From an uncultured Eubacteriales bacterium (GTDB taxonomy: Bacteria > Bacillota > Clostridia > Christensenellales > Borkfalkiaceae), in contig CAJLRM010000005.1 in NCBI GenBank assembly GCA_905209085.1, positions 124,001-188,000 on the forward strand: DNA of 64,000 bases. Reading direction: 5' to 3'. The notes beneath the pieces are model-generated. The model was given only the letters and a program-made list of their open reading frames with translations, was not told the DNA's origin and did no database searches. The translations under genes and the position numbers were made by a program. Below are positions 18,309 to 26,851 of this stretch, piece after piece. Numbering within the stretch: the first letter of the stretch is position 1; each line of letters opens with the position of its first letter.

Positions 18309-18593
18309 GAATTCCTCCATCCGATTTTTTAATCCTCTTCGGTATTTCTCTGTTCCTTTCCGCCGGAGCTCTTTTTTCGCCGCCGGGCGTTCCTTTTCAT
18401 AAACCGCCCAAAAAACGTGTCACGTGAAACTTCGTTCGTTTTTTCGACGGAAGCGCCGTCCCCGTTCTCTGCTCCGCGTATCATAGCCGCGCGGCACTTT
18501 ACGGCTGGCGTTTCTCATAGGTTTATGGGATAAGGCGGACGCGGTCGTCCTATTTCTTTATAGCGTCCCTCATACCGCGCGGAGCCTTGTTTT
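18309..18593. other. Spacer between mraY and murD, no gene seen
   Basis: A 285-bp gap in an otherwise tightly packed cluster. No start-to-stop frame with a ribosome site and no clear promoter or terminator was found. This is not the place where murF normally sits (that is between murE and mraY), and no murF remnant is recognisable. Confidence 0.4.
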
Positions 18594-19559
18594 TCAGAGC
18601 TGCACGAGCACGCATACGGCGCCGAGCACCGCCGTGACCGCCGCGTATGCATACGCGATTTTACATTCCGAGTACCCCTTTTCCTGAAAATGGTGATGGA
18701 CGGGCGCCATCAGGAACACGCGCTTGCCGCCCGTCGCCTTATAATATATTACCTGAATAATGACGGTTATGCTCGAAAGGACAAACATAATCCCGACGAC
18801 GGCGATATACAGGGCGTTGCCCGTAAAGACTCCGATACAGGAAGCGAATCCGCCGAGAGCGAGAGATCCCGTATCCCCCATAAAGACGGACGCGGGAGAA
18901 ACGTTGAATAAGAGGTAGGCGCCGAGCGCTCCGCACAGGCAGAAAGAGAGCATCGCCAGCGAAGAAAACTCGCCCTGTATCGCCGTCAGAAGTCCGAGCG
19001 TCAGAAAGAAGGGCACGCAGGTGCCCGCGGCAAGCCCGTCCAATCCGTCGGTCAGATTGACGCTGTTGACGGTGGCGAGAAATACGAATACCGCCAGGGG
19101 AAGCATTCCCCACCCTATGTCCACGCTTTTATGGGTAAAGGGAAGATTGAGGGTAGTCAGCCCCGCGCGAAGGCAGTATATTCCCGCGAACACGGCGGCA
19201 AACGCCTGGAAAACGGCCTTTTGCCAGGCTTTAAGCCCCATATTTTCCTTGTGCTTTTTCTTTAAAAAATCGTCGAGAAAACCGACGAGGAGATACGCGA
19301 AGCCGACTGTAAGCGCGACGACGGCAGTTCTGTCCGCCTTTTTGAGAAAGATGCTTTCGGCCAGGATCGCGGACAAAACAAAAGCGAGTCCGCCCATGGT
19401 GGGCGTACCGCTTTTGCCTTTGTGTTCTTTTACGTAAGAAAGTATGTTTTGTCCCGCTTTGAGTTTCCTAAGGACGGGGATCAAAAGGAAACAGAACGCG
19501 AGCGACAAGAAAAACGCGACGAGCGCGGCAGCGAGGTAATTCTTCATATATCCATGCAT
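18594..19559 (-). CDS. mraY: Phospho-N-acetylmuramoyl-pentapeptide transferase MraY
   Basis: MraY transfers phospho-MurNAc-pentapeptide to undecaprenyl phosphate, making lipid I in the membrane. The 321-residue, roughly ten-helix protein carries the family motifs KxGTPTMGG, the Asp pair in GFLDDFLK, NLTDGLDGLAAG, GDTGSLALGG and the histidine loop PVHHHFQEKG. The ATG at 19559 shares its A with the murE stop (TGATG), so translation is probably coupled; an ATG at 19547 is an alternative start. Confidence 0.97.
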   Translation of the reverse strand: MHGYMKNYLAAALVAFFLSLAFCFLLIPVLRKLKAGQNILSYVKEHKGKSGTPTMGGLAFVLSAILAESIFLKKADRTAVVALTVGFAYLLVGFLDDFLKKKHKENMGLKAWQKAVFQAFAAVFAGIYCLRAGLTTLNLPFTHKSVDIGWGMLPLAVFVFLATVNSVNLTDGLDGLAAGTCVPFFLTLGLLTAIQGEFSSLAMLSFCLCGALGAYLLFNVSPASVFMGDTGSLALGGFASCIGVFTGNALYIAVVGIMFVLSSITVIIQVIYYKATGGKRVFLMAPVHHHFQEKGYSECKIAYAYAAVTAVLGAVCVLVQL

Positions 19560-21055
19560 CAAAGCGACGGCTTTCTGCTCAATGCCTCCCTGATAACAGC
19601 ATTGTCGTTATAGGAATATTTTATACCCATAATTTCCTGATAATCCTCCCCGCCCTTGCCCGCCACAAGCAGCACGTCCCCCTTTTTCAAAAGCCCTACG
19701 GCATAGTAGATCGCCTTCTCTCTTTCGGGTACGACGACGTAATGCACCGAGAATCGCCGATATCCCCTTTCTATCTCCGCTATGATGTCCGTCGGCTCCT
19801 CAAACCTCGGATTATCGGACGTGAGCACGGAAAAATCCGCCTTTCTCGCCACCGTTTCTCCCATTAGCGAACGCTTTGACTTGTCGCGGTTGCCGCCGCA
19901 CCCGAACAGGCAGATGAGCCTGCCTTTACAGTGCGCTTTGAGCGCGGAAAGGGATTTTTCCAGTCCGTCGGGCGTATGCGCGAAATCGACGAAAATATCC
20001 GCGCCATGGAATTTTCCCGCGGGTTCGAGCCGCCCGCGGACGGGCTTCATTTCGTTGAGTCCCCCCGCGATCGCTTCGGTGCGGATGCCGAGCGCATACG
20101 CCGTGCCCGCCGCCGCCATCGCGTTGTAGACGTTGTGCTTTCCCGTCATCGGCAGGGAAATGCGGCAGAGGCTGTCGGAAAGATTGAGCATAAATTCGCA
20201 GCCGTACAATTCCTCCGACGTCAGCACGGCGAATATCTCCGAAGGACTGTCAAGGCCGTAAAATATCGTCTGCGTTCCTCCCGCCCGATCCGTTTCCGAG
20301 CGTTCCCCGCCGATCTCCCGCCCCACGGCGTCGTCGCCGTTGAGAATGGCGAGCGGACATTTATCCGCGGCAAACAAAAGTTTTTTCGCCTCTTTGTATT
20401 TTTGCATCGTACCGAAAAAATCGAGGTGATCCTGCGTAAAATTGGTAAAGACGCACGCCGTATAGGAAATGCCTTCGTCCTTGCGATAAAAGAGCGCGTG
20501 CGCGGAAACTTCCATGAGGACGTATTCCACCCCGCTTTTGACCATATCGGCAAACATCTTATGGAGAAAGAGCGGATCGGGCGTCGTGAGTTCGGGCGCT
20601 ATCTGTTTTTTTCCGTAGTAGATTCCCAGCGTACCCACCACCGCGACGGATTTTCCCGCGCGGCGCAGGATGGACGCGAGCATATAAGACGTGGTCGTTT
20701 TGCCGTTAGTGCCCGTAATGCCGACAATTTTCAGCTTGTCGACGGCATGATCATAAAACGCGGCGGCGATCAGTCCCATCGCCCCGCGCGAATCGGGCAC
20801 GATGATTTGGGGGATTTTCAATTCGAGTTCCCGCTGCGTCACCACCGCCGCGGCGCCGCCTGCTTCCGCGTCTGCGGCAAAGACGTGGGAATCCGTCTTT
20901 CCTCCCGTGAGGCAAAAGAACAAATCCCCCGGCGAACAAAATCGGCTGTCCGCCGTCAGACCGCGGACCTGCGTATTTTCCGACGTCTGCATATTTTTGG
21001 CGCCGCATACGATGCGGGCGCCCTCCACGCAGGCGGCTATTTCCGATAAAAGCAT
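19559..21055 (-). CDS. murE: UDP-MurNAc-tripeptide synthetase MurE (meso-DAP type)
   Basis: MurE adds the third stem-peptide residue to UDP-MurNAc-L-Ala-D-Glu. The ATP loop GTNGKTTT lies at residues 114-121, with ELTTPDPLFLHKM and the sugar-peptide domain following. The specificity motif DNPR at about residues 414-417 is the one known for meso-diaminopimelate ligases, so the wall is predicted to contain meso-DAP and not L-lysine. The 498-residue length is standard. It is followed directly by mraY with no murF between, which is unusual for a dcw cluster. Confidence 0.96.
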   Translation of the reverse strand: MLLSEIAACVEGARIVCGAKNMQTSENTQVRGLTADSRFCSPGDLFFCLTGGKTDSHVFAADAEAGGAAAVVTQRELELKIPQIIVPDSRGAMGLIAAAFYDHAVDKLKIVGITGTNGKTTTSYMLASILRRAGKSVAVVGTLGIYYGKKQIAPELTTPDPLFLHKMFADMVKSGVEYVLMEVSAHALFYRKDEGISYTACVFTNFTQDHLDFFGTMQKYKEAKKLLFAADKCPLAILNGDDAVGREIGGERSETDRAGGTQTIFYGLDSPSEIFAVLTSEELYGCEFMLNLSDSLCRISLPMTGKHNVYNAMAAAGTAYALGIRTEAIAGGLNEMKPVRGRLEPAGKFHGADIFVDFAHTPDGLEKSLSALKAHCKGRLICLFGCGGNRDKSKRSLMGETVARKADFSVLTSDNPRFEEPTDIIAEIERGYRRFSVHYVVVPEREKAIYYAVGLLKKGDVLLVAGKGGEDYQEIMGIKYSYNDNAVIREALSRKPSL

Positions 21056-21105
21056 AAGTCACCCCTTCCAACCGACAGGCGGCTGTATTTTCCTTCCCTT
21101 TATAT

Positions 21106-22800
21106 TTATTCGCTTTGATAGGGTTGTATGTTTTTAAGAGAGATAATTCCTTCGAAAATTTCTTTTGCGCACGGCGCGGCCACCGTACTGCCGTAATAGG
21201 CGCCCTGCGGCTCGTCAATGATCACGAGCGCGAGGTACTGCGGCTTATCCGCGGGAAAGAAGCCGACGAAGGAGGAAACGTATTTCCCCGCGGCGATGTG
21301 TCCGTCTTCGTACTTTTGCGCGGTACCCGTCTTTCCCCCCACGCGGTAGCCCTCTATATACGCCTTCTTGCCGCTGCCGTCCCGCACGACCCCTTCCAGC
21401 ATGGAGGCGAGCGTCGACGACGCCCTTTCGCTGACGGTGCGGTTTTTCAGCGACTTGCCCGCCTCGTTGAGCACGTATCCGTCCGAGGCGTAAATGCTCT
21501 TGACGAGATGAGGGGTATAGTAATATCCCCCGTTGACCGCCGCGGCCGTGGCGCAGGCGAGCTGTATTCCCGAAACGGCGATCGTCTGTCCGAAGCCGAT
21601 ACGCGCGAGATCGCAGTCCCGAACGGCCGATTCGGGCAGCAGCATTCCGAGCGCCTCCCCGCTGTAATCCACGCCCGTCGTCTTTCCGAATCCGAACGCG
21701 GAAAGATAATCGTAAAAGGTATCCTTCCCGAGCGAGAGCGCGATGTCCGTAAAGCAGGGGTTGCAACTGTTGTTGAGCGCGTCGGAAAGCGTCTGATTGC
21801 AGTGCTTGCCGTTGGCGTGATTGCTCCAACACTTGACCGTCGTGCCGTCCACCGAACGGGTGCGGCTGCTGGGGAAAATATAGCTGGTGGAAAACGCGTT
21901 GCGGTTTCCGCGCAGATTTTCCTCTATATCCGCCGCCGCGGTGATGACCTTGAACGTAGAGCCGGGCTCGTAAATATCGCAGACGATTCGGTTTCTCGAA
22001 AGCGAGTTTAAAAGCTCCGTTTCGTCGCGGGGAACGTCGTTCAGATCATAGGCGGGATAGTTCGCCATCGCAAGGATCTCGAAATTGTTGGGATCGAGCA
22101 CGATACATTCGGCCGAAACGGGAGAATACATTTCCGCCACCCTTTTCAGAGCGCTTTCCGCCACCGACTGAATGCCGTAATCCACGGTGAGCTGCACGTT
22201 CATGCCGTCCTCGGCGGGAAGATACGCCGCCACCGCGCCTTCGAGATTGATGCCCACGAGGTCGGTTTCGTAAAGGAGTTCCCCGTTCTTTCCCGAGAGG
22301 TATTTATTGTAGTATTTCTCTATGCCCGTCGTACCCGAATTGTCGGTGGACGTAAAGCCGAGCACCTGACAGAGCGCGTCCCCCTTCGGATAAATACGGG
22401 TATTGTCCCGCGAGTAATAGACGCCGTCGGGACTTTCCGCCGCCAGCTTTTCGACGGCGCTTTTGTCCACGTGCCGCGCCACCGTAATCTCGGACGCCTT
22501 TACGGAATTCAGCTTTTTTAAAAGCGTATCCCCGTCCGCGCCGAGCGCGTCCGCAAGCAGCCAGGCGGTTTTCTCCTTGTCCTTGACGGCGTTGGAGCGC
22601 GCGAAAACCGTGTACGACGTATTGTTTTCCGCGAGAACGACGCCGTTTCTGTCCGTGATAAGACCGCGTTCCGCCACGACGGGGATCTCTCGCATCCATT
22701 GATCGAGCGCGCGATACCCCAGCTGTCCGCCCCAAACTACCTGTACGTAAAAGAATCGGGCGCCTAAAATGCAAAAAATAAAGGTTATTGCCGTAAACAC
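21106..22800 (-). CDS. Class B penicillin-binding protein (FtsI/SpoVD family)
   Basis: A septal transpeptidase that cross-links peptidoglycan and is a target of beta-lactams. One N-terminal transmembrane helix is followed by the dimerisation domain (AERGLITDRNGVVLA) and the transpeptidase domain with SxxK in GSTFK (about residue 280), SxN in NNSCNP (about 344) and KTG in GGKTGTAQ (about 488). No PASTA domain is present, so it resembles FtsI/PbpB more than PBP2x or full SpoVD. The listed start is a GTG; the reading frame stays open and protein-like for 21 more codons upstream, where a perfect AAAGGAG precedes an ATC codon at 22855-22857. Confidence 0.93.
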   Translation of the reverse strand: MFTAITFIFCILGARFFYVQVVWGGQLGYRALDQWMREIPVVAERGLITDRNGVVLAENNTSYTVFARSNAVKDKEKTAWLLADALGADGDTLLKKLNSVKASEITVARHVDKSAVEKLAAESPDGVYYSRDNTRIYPKGDALCQVLGFTSTDNSGTTGIEKYYNKYLSGKNGELLYETDLVGINLEGAVAAYLPAEDGMNVQLTVDYGIQSVAESALKRVAEMYSPVSAECIVLDPNNFEILAMANYPAYDLNDVPRDETELLNSLSRNRIVCDIYEPGSTFKVITAAADIEENLRGNRNAFSTSYIFPSSRTRSVDGTTVKCWSNHANGKHCNQTLSDALNNSCNPCFTDIALSLGKDTFYDYLSAFGFGKTTGVDYSGEALGMLLPESAVRDCDLARIGFGQTIAVSGIQLACATAAAVNGGYYYTPHLVKSIYASDGYVLNEAGKSLKNRTVSERASSTLASMLEGVVRDGSGKKAYIEGYRVGGKTGTAQKYEDGHIAAGKYVSSFVGFFPADKPQYLALVIIDEPQGAYYGSTVAAPCAKEIFEGIISLKNIQPYQSE

Positions 22801-22939
22801 GGCGAATAACCTCTTTCGTAAAACGGATACGGAATAATCTGTTGTCGGTTTTTTGATGGTCTTTTACTCCTTTCAAAAAATATACGATCCATTCCCGAGG
22901 CGAAAGACTAAAAAGCCTTCCGCGTTTCGGAAAAAATCT

Positions 22940-23680
22940 TTATGGGTTGGGGTCGAGAATCATGCCGTGTTCGCGGACGAATTCCAAAATCTTTTCATAG
23001 GACTGCGCTTCGAGAATGTCTTTTTCAAGCTCCGAACGCTGTTCCACGAGCCTCTCTTTCCGCTGTTCCAGCTGATTGAGCCGCATCGTCTTTTGCCTGA
23101 TGACGTAGGAATTAATCCCGATGATGGTCAAAAGCGTGAAAACCAGCGCAGCGAAAGCGGCGATCATCTTGACGGCAAACGCGTTGAGTCCGTAAGACTC
23201 TTTGACGGCGGCGTCCACAGAAGCGGTAGCTGCCGCCGCGGCGGGCATCTGCGCGACCGACAGCTCGCCCGCAGCCGGCATGTCCGCCGTTTGAACGGGG
23301 ATGACGGGGGCGGCAGGCGTTTGAGTCGGCGCAAAATCATAATAATTCTCCTGAATCGTCCTGTCCAGCGTTTCGGGCGTGAACAGCGGGGAATCCACTT
23401 TGGTGTGTACGACTTCGTTCCCGAGAGGAGTCCTTTCGGGAACGGGCGCCGTGAATGCGGGCGCCGTCTTTTCGGGGCGCTCGGGCGCGAGTACGGAAGC
23501 CGCCGCGCGGGGCGCGGCGTAGGGAGCGCGCTCCGCTTCGGAAATGCTTTCCGCGAGCTGCGTCGCCTCGGCGTTTTTAAGTTTTTCGTAGCGCTCCTTA
23601 ATAAGAGCGTTATGTAAAGCCGCGTCCTCCTGGGGCGGCGTATATGCGGGTGCGGGTCTGTTTTCGAATACCGTAGCCAT
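22940..23680 (-). CDS. FtsL-like divisome protein with long cytoplasmic tail
   Basis: A bitopic protein placed exactly where ftsL lies in dcw clusters, between rsmH and the class B PBP. Of 246 residues, the first 165 or so are Pro/Ala/Glu-rich and probably cytoplasmic. One transmembrane helix follows (about 169-193). A short coiled-coil-like segment with QLEQRKERLVEQRSELEKDI ends the protein. The helix plus leucine-zipper-like coil is the FtsL/DivIC architecture, and partners would be FtsQ and DivIC. FtsL is usually about 100-120 residues, so the N-terminal extension is odd. AAGGAG precedes the ATG at 23680. Identity rests on context and architecture, since sequence conservation is low. Confidence 0.75.
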   Translation of the reverse strand: MATVFENRPAPAYTPPQEDAALHNALIKERYEKLKNAEATQLAESISEAERAPYAAPRAAASVLAPERPEKTAPAFTAPVPERTPLGNEVVHTKVDSPLFTPETLDRTIQENYYDFAPTQTPAAPVIPVQTADMPAAGELSVAQMPAAAAATASVDAAVKESYGLNAFAVKMIAAFAALVFTLLTIIGINSYVIRQKTMRLNQLEQRKERLVEQRSELEKDILEAQSYEKILEFVREHGMILDPNP

Positions 23681-23818
23681 CTTTTTCTCTCCTTGCGGCA
23701 ATCCTCTTGCCTTTCGCTAATTCAAATTCATCGTTGACCTGTCTTTTGTTTTTTTAAGGTATCTCGTTTTTATTTCTTCTTTTGTTTTTTCGTTTTTCTT
23801 TCCCGCAAAGGAGTCCCC

Positions 23819-24760
23819 TTACAGAATTCTCTCGGCGATCCTAAGCTTCGCGCATTTGCTTCTGGAATTTTCCGCAAGCTCTTCCGTGCCCGCCGTGATC
23901 GGCTTATGCGTAATGATTTTGATTTCCTGCTTCTTTCCGCACACGCAGACGGGAAGGTTTTTCGGACAGGTGCAGGGACATTCGAGATATTTGAACGCCT
24001 CTTTCACCGCCCTGTCTTCCAGCGACTGAAAAGTGAGAACGGCGATTCTGCCGCCTTTTTTCAGCCTCCGCGTCAGGGAGAGCACCAGCTCGTACAATCC
24101 GTCTAATTCTCCGTTCACTTCGATGCGGATCGCCTGAAAGCTCTTTCGCTCGCAGGGGGCGCCGAATCGGAATTTTGCGGGAATGCTGTTTCGGACGACT
24201 TCGGCAAATTCCCCGCACGTTTTGAAAGGTCTGCGTTCCCTCTCCTTTACGATGTTGCGGGCAATCGTTTTGGCAAACGATTCCTCTCCGTAAGTTTTGA
24301 GTAGAAAGGCGAGCTTTTCCTCGGAATAGGTGTTGAGCACGATCTCCGCAGTCAGAGGAGCCGTCTGATCCAGCCGCATATCGAGCGGCGCTTCGGGTAT
24401 CCGATAGGAAAAACCTCTGTCGGCGTCGTCTATCTGATGAGAGGAAACCCCGAAATCGAGCAGCGCTCCGTCCACCTTGTCTATCCCCGCCTCGTCGAAC
24501 ACCCGTTCGAAATCCTTATAATTGGATTTATAAACGGCAAATCTTCCTTCAAAGGGAGAAAGGCGCCCGGTTGCCGCCCGTATCGCTTCGTCGTCGAGGT
24601 CGGTCGCGATCACTCTGCCAAAGGGAGAAGTTCTTTTGAGAATCTCGTAGGAATGTCCGCCGCCGCCCACCGTGCCGTCAAAATATATTCCGTCCTTTTT
24701 CAAGTTCAGGCCGTTCATACATTCTTGCAGCATTACGGGCTTGTGCGAAAATTCCAACAT
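23819..24760 (-). CDS. rsmH: 16S rRNA (cytosine1402-N4) methyltransferase RsmH
   Basis: RsmH (MraW) methylates N4 of C1402 in the decoding centre of 16S rRNA using S-adenosylmethionine. The SAM loop is GTVGGGGHS (about residues 29-37); ALLDFGVSSHQIDDADRGFS and the C-terminal KxAPxxTGTEELxxNxRxxSAKLR-like end are family hallmarks. The 313-residue length is standard. It starts three bases after mraZ. Confidence 0.96.
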   Translation of the reverse strand: MLEFSHKPVMLQECMNGLNLKKDGIYFDGTVGGGGHSYEILKRTSPFGRVIATDLDDEAIRAATGRLSPFEGRFAVYKSNYKDFERVFDEAGIDKVDGALLDFGVSSHQIDDADRGFSYRIPEAPLDMRLDQTAPLTAEIVLNTYSEEKLAFLLKTYGEESFAKTIARNIVKERERRPFKTCGEFAEVVRNSIPAKFRFGAPCERKSFQAIRIEVNGELDGLYELVLSLTRRLKKGGRIAVLTFQSLEDRAVKEAFKYLECPCTCPKNLPVCVCGKKQEIKIITHKPITAGTEELAENSRSKCAKLRIAERIL

Positions 24761-24763
24761 TTG

Positions 24764-25198
24764 TCAGATCCCCAATTTTTTGAATTCCTCGTCGTAATCG
24801 ACGCCTTCGATATACGCGTTGTATTTCTCCGCCGCCCAAATTTCCAGCCGCTTGCCTCTGCCGATAGTGACGACGTCCTTTTGGATGCCCGCCATCTGAC
24901 GGAGTTTGGAAGGAAGCACTACCCTTCCTTGTCCGTCCTCTTCCGCCGAGAAAATCGAACTGAAAAACAAGAGGGACGCCTTGGATGCTTCGCCGAGTTT
25001 TTCCTCGGAAAGCTCTTCCAGCGTTTCGTCGAGAACTTCGTCGGGGAAGACATAGATACAGCCGTTGATGCCGCGGGTGAAACTATACGTCTTTTCGCCG
25101 TGCTCGCCCGTCAGCCCTTTTTTGAACTTCGCCGGGATACGCAGCCGATTTTTATCATCGAGCTGATGTTCGTAAATGCCCCGGAACAAAGCAGCCAT
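24764..25198 (-). CDS. mraZ: Transcriptional regulator MraZ
   Basis: MraZ is the DNA-binding first gene of the dcw cluster and usually represses or tunes its own operon. The 144-residue protein has two tandem AbrB-like half-domains with the signatures DDKNRLRIPAKF and EDGQGRVVLPSKL. The ATG at 25198 is chosen because GGAGGTG lies six bases upstream; an in-frame ATG three codons earlier overlaps that site. A consensus promoter is just upstream. I did not find a clear series of TGGG-type MraZ boxes, although GGGAC and ATGG elements occur in the promoter spacer. Confidence 0.95.
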   Translation of the reverse strand: MAALFRGIYEHQLDDKNRLRIPAKFKKGLTGEHGEKTYSFTRGINGCIYVFPDEVLDETLEELSEEKLGEASKASLLFFSSIFSAEEDGQGRVVLPSKLRQMAGIQKDVVTIGRGKRLEIWAAEKYNAYIEGVDYDEEFKKLGI

Positions 25199-25235
25199 AT
25201 CTTTCACCTCCCCCTTCTAATCATTACGTGTTTTC

Positions 25236-25265
25236 ATTATATAACCATTCTTGTCCCTTTGTCAA
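25236..25265 (-). promoter_or_regulatory. Promoter of the dcw cluster (mraZ)
   Basis: Perfect TTGACA (25260-25265) and TATAAT (25236-25241) boxes on the minus strand with an 18-bp spacer, about 40 bp upstream of mraZ. It is the only strong promoter seen before the ten-gene mraZ-ftsQ string. Confidence 0.88.
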
Positions 25266-25343
25266 GTATTTTTTGGAAAATTTTTTGAAAAAGTACTATT
25301 TTTTTGGGATTATTAACCCCGTATTGCTAAAATCGTCCCCGAT

Positions 25344-26351
25344 TTACATGGCGAACATTTGTTCGTAGGCTATTTTATTGACCATTTTTCCGCTTCCGAG
25401 AAAAAAAATAGGAAAAAAACCGTGTTTTTCGGGGCATTTTTGCCCTTTTTCAGAAAAACAACACGAACGTATGTTCTTACTTCGGGATTCGACAAGATCT
25501 TCCGCAAAAGGCTCTTCTCCCCCGCCGAAGGAATACAAAACGGCTTCGGATTCTTTTCCGTCGGGAGTATGGAGAGAAAAATCAGCCGTTCTTTCCCCGC
25601 CGAAGGGCAAAAAAATGCGATCGGTGGTCGAAAGTGGCGAAAGGCATAAAAAAGCGGAGCCGAGTGGTCGCAGTTCCCCCTGTGGGGAGGATTTTTCTTT
25701 CAATACGGCAGTGAGTTCGCGCGCTATGCCCTCGTTGCCGTCATAAACGGGACAATGATAAAAATTTTCCGCCTGTTTTTTTAAAAAGACGTAATGCGTA
25801 CAGCCGAGCACCACCGAATCGGGATTTCCGGGAGGAAAGAAGGGAGAGAAGTCGAAAGGACGCTTTGCCCCCGCGTCAAAGAGGCGCTCCTCTATCGCGC
25901 CCGCAAGTCTGTCGCAGGCAAAACTGCGCAGAGAAACGCGGGGACATTCTTTCTCGGCGCGGCGGCAAAGCCTTTTAAAGCGTTCGCTTTCGACGGTGGC
26001 GCGGGTGGCGAGCACAAATACTTCCCCGCCCCTTCTCGCCGCAGGCATTACGGCGGGTTCCGCGCCGACGATGGGAAAGGAATATTTCTTTCTGAACGCA
26101 TCCGCGCAGACCGCCGTCACCGTATTGCAGGCAATCACGGCGGCTCTCGCTTTCAGCGAAGCGAAAACGTCGAACGCCTCCGCGGCGTAGTCCCGGATTT
26201 TTTCGGGGGGAAGATTGCCGTAAGGCGCGCGGGAATTGTCCCCGTAATAATAAATAGGAATCCCCTGTAAACGCTTCGCGCAGGCGTCGAGAACGGTAAG
26301 CCCGCCCAGTCCGCTGTCGAAAAATCCGATTCCTCCTTCCGGAAGCCTCAT
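25344..26351 (-). CDS. murI: Glutamate racemase MurI with C-terminal extension
   Basis: MurI interconverts L- and D-glutamate, supplying D-Glu to MurD. The two catalytic cysteines are present: C75 in IACNT and C184 in LGCTHY. The N-terminal GFFDSGLGGLTV and YYGDNSRAPYG are typical. The enzyme is normally about 265 residues; this one has 335, with some 75 extra residues rich in Ser, Gly and Phe after the usual end. The start at 26351 follows GGGAGGGGG. It lies directly upstream of the mraZ promoter and diverges from rpsT. Confidence 0.93.
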   Translation of the reverse strand: MRLPEGGIGFFDSGLGGLTVLDACAKRLQGIPIYYYGDNSRAPYGNLPPEKIRDYAAEAFDVFASLKARAAVIACNTVTAVCADAFRKKYSFPIVGAEPAVMPAARRGGEVFVLATRATVESERFKRLCRRAEKECPRVSLRSFACDRLAGAIEERLFDAGAKRPFDFSPFFPPGNPDSVVLGCTHYVFLKKQAENFYHCPVYDGNEGIARELTAVLKEKSSPQGELRPLGSAFLCLSPLSTTDRIFLPFGGERTADFSLHTPDGKESEAVLYSFGGGEEPFAEDLVESRSKNIRSCCFSEKGQKCPEKHGFFPIFFLGSGKMVNKIAYEQMFAM

Positions 26352-26370
26352 AACCCCCTCCCGCACAAAA

Positions 26371-26400
26371 AATTTTCCGAAAATTTGCCGATTTTCGGAA
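26371..26400 (-). promoter_or_regulatory. Perfect hairpin plus T-run in the murI leader (possible attenuator)
   Basis: TTCCGAAAAT (26375-26384) and ATTTTCGGAA (26391-26400) form a 10-bp perfect stem with a six-base loop. Read on the minus strand it is followed by AATTTTTTTG, which has the form of an intrinsic terminator, and ends only about 10 bases before the murI ribosome site. It may be an attenuator, or a block to antisense transcription from the rpsT side. Confidence 0.55.
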
Positions 26401-26418
26401 GAAACACCTTAAAAACAG

Positions 26419-26447
26419 TTTACAAGCCCGATTATTTATGCTAAAAT
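26419..26447 (+). promoter_or_regulatory. Promoter of rpsT
   Basis: TTTACA (26419-26424) and TAAAAT (26442-26447) are 17 bp apart, about 55 bp upstream of the rpsT ATG. Confidence 0.75.
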
Positions 26448-26504
26448 AATCCATGCAATCAAAATTTCATTTAAGAAAAACAAGGAAAGAATAAGGAGAT
26501 CATC

Positions 26505-26771
26505 ATGCCTAATATTAAATCCGCAAAAAAAAGAGTATTGGTTATCGAGAAGAAAACCCAGCAGAACAAAGCAGTAAAGTCCGCGCTTAAAACGCAGGTC
26601 AAGAAATTCCTTACGGCTGTCGAAGCAGGCAACAAGGAAGAAGCGACGAAACTCTATCCCGAAACCGTTTCCGCCATCGACGCGGCGGCGTCCAAGGGCG
26701 TCATCCACAAGAACAACGCGAACAACAGAAAATCCAAGCTCGCTAAAAAGCTCGACGCGATGAACGCGTAA
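26505..26771 (+). CDS. rpsT: 30S ribosomal protein S20 (bS20)
   Basis: S20 binds 16S rRNA early in 30S assembly. The 88-residue, Lys/Ala-rich protein begins MPNIKSAKKRV and carries KNNANNRKSKLAKKL at its end, both diagnostic. AAGGAG lies 7 bases before the ATG. It is a single-gene unit with its own promoter and a UUCG-loop terminator. Confidence 0.98.
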   Translation: MPNIKSAKKRVLVIEKKTQQNKAVKSALKTQVKKFLTAVEAGNKEEATKLYPETVSAIDAAASKGVIHKNNANNRKSKLAKKLDAMNA

Positions 26772-26825
26772 TCGACGGATAGCCTTAGCTTTATTCCTTT
26801 CGATACTTATTTATATGAATATGAG

Positions 26826-26851
26826 GGTCTGCCTTCGGGTAGACCTTTTTT
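26826..26851 (+). terminator. Terminator of rpsT
   Basis: GGTCTGCC and GGTAGACC pair over 8 bp (one G-T) around a stable TTCG tetraloop, followed by six T residues. Confidence 0.93.

Noticed and set aside
20020..20045. tRNA-like GGTTCGA box
   Set aside because: It lies within the murE coding frame, with no acceptor or anticodon arms around it.
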